DNA of 64,000 nucleotides from Zopfochytrium polystomum (Eukaryota; Chytridiomycota; Chytridiomycetes; Chytridiales; Chytridiaceae), in contig JAIVFJ010000097.1 in NCBI GenBank assembly GCA_025765615.1, forward strand, positions 1-64,000. Direction: 5' to 3'. Below the pieces are notes generated by a model that had not been told where the DNA came from, made no database searches, and worked only from the letters and a program-made list of their open reading frames with translations. The translations under genes were made by a program, and so were the position numbers. Positions 63,785-64,000 of this stretch are shown here, piece by piece. Numbering within the stretch: position 1 is the first letter of the stretch; the number at the start of each line of letters is the position of its first letter.

Positions 63785-64000
63785 ATCCTATCTATATACC
63801 ACCTGTGTAAAACACTGGTTTCATTCTGGCACGAACACTATTCACGCCCACTTCGAATATCTGGAAGCCGATGGCTGCACCCTTGTCTCAGAGCTTCTGC
63901 CACCGTTCGTTGAAGGTCCTGGCGTCGTCCTGCCCAGCTTCTCACAGCGTTTTCACGTTTTCACAACACTATTCCGGTATTTGTTGGAACCTACAGAGAA
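63785..64000 (+). CDS. Possible exon of an unidentified gene running off the window
   Basis: One frame is open from about 63785 to the end of the window and reads like ordinary protein (THE stretch IHAHFEYLEADGCTLVSELL, then FVEGPGVVLPSFSQRF and FTTLFRYLLEPTE). There is no ATG, a TGA lies just upstream, and no clear acceptor was located. About 70 codons, so chance cannot be excluded. Confidence 0.25.

Noticed and set aside
1..64000. rRNA, functional tRNA or plasmid/phage-type origins
   Set aside because: No rRNA-like sequence, no tRNA that folds convincingly, and no replication origin signal could be recognised by reading.

Overview
The window looks like nuclear DNA of a fungus, most likely an early-diverging (chytrid-like) lineage. 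This is inferred from gene content (Sec2-type Rab GEF, Slm-like BAR-PH protein, carboxypeptidase-S-like M20 peptidase, beta-carbonic anhydrase, tetraspanin), from short GT-AG introns (about 38-216 bp), and from the mix of a Helitron, chromodomain Ty3/gypsy elements and decayed LINE and copia pieces. It is not bacterial: there are no operons or CRISPR arrays, and nearly every real gene is split by introns whose phases can be checked.

Layout. 0-11 kb is a gene block: Sec2-like Rab exchange factor (-), an orphan Vps39/Vam6-like exon (+, broken), a large disordered protein (-) in a head-to-head pair with a thioredoxin-fold membrane protein (+, start codons about 30 bp apart), a tetraspanin (+) and a small two-exon protein (-). 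11.4-16.9 kb is a broken Helitron (-), followed by a degenerate tandem repeat (17.4-18.0 kb) and a solo LTR. 19.5-27 kb is a second gene block: unknown acidic protein, Myb/SANT-like protein, GPI-anchored secreted protein, WBP4-like splicing zinc-finger protein, and an atypical SDR divergent from it across a G27/(GGGA)n promoter. 27-36.5 kb is repeat-rich and holds a full-length chromovirus (30014-35232). 37-44 kb has the M20 peptidase (-), a type I membrane protein (-) and a beta-carbonic anhydrase (+). 44.7-53 kb is a nest of repeats with a second full-length chromovirus (46779-52038, -). 53.4-59 kb carries an SH3-domain membrane sensor-like protein and a Slm-like BAR-PH protein. The last 5 kb holds a solo LTR, tRNA-like relics, microsatellites and only fragmentary coding signal.

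The main story is one Ty3/gypsy chromovirus family. Two full-length copies and four solo LTRs are present, five of the six with perfect 5-bp target duplications. Its LTR carries arrays of textbook heat-shock elements (alternating nGAAn/nTTCn pentamers) upstream of a TATA box, and array length differs between copies (4, 6 or 8 contiguous units). An 11-nt sequence at the expected transcript start is perfectly complementary to the primer-binding site, as in self-priming Tf1/sushi elements. Together these predict a heat-shock-factor-controlled, self-primed, chromatin-targeting retrotransposon. No experiment or database search was possible; all family assignments rest on motif recognition by eye.
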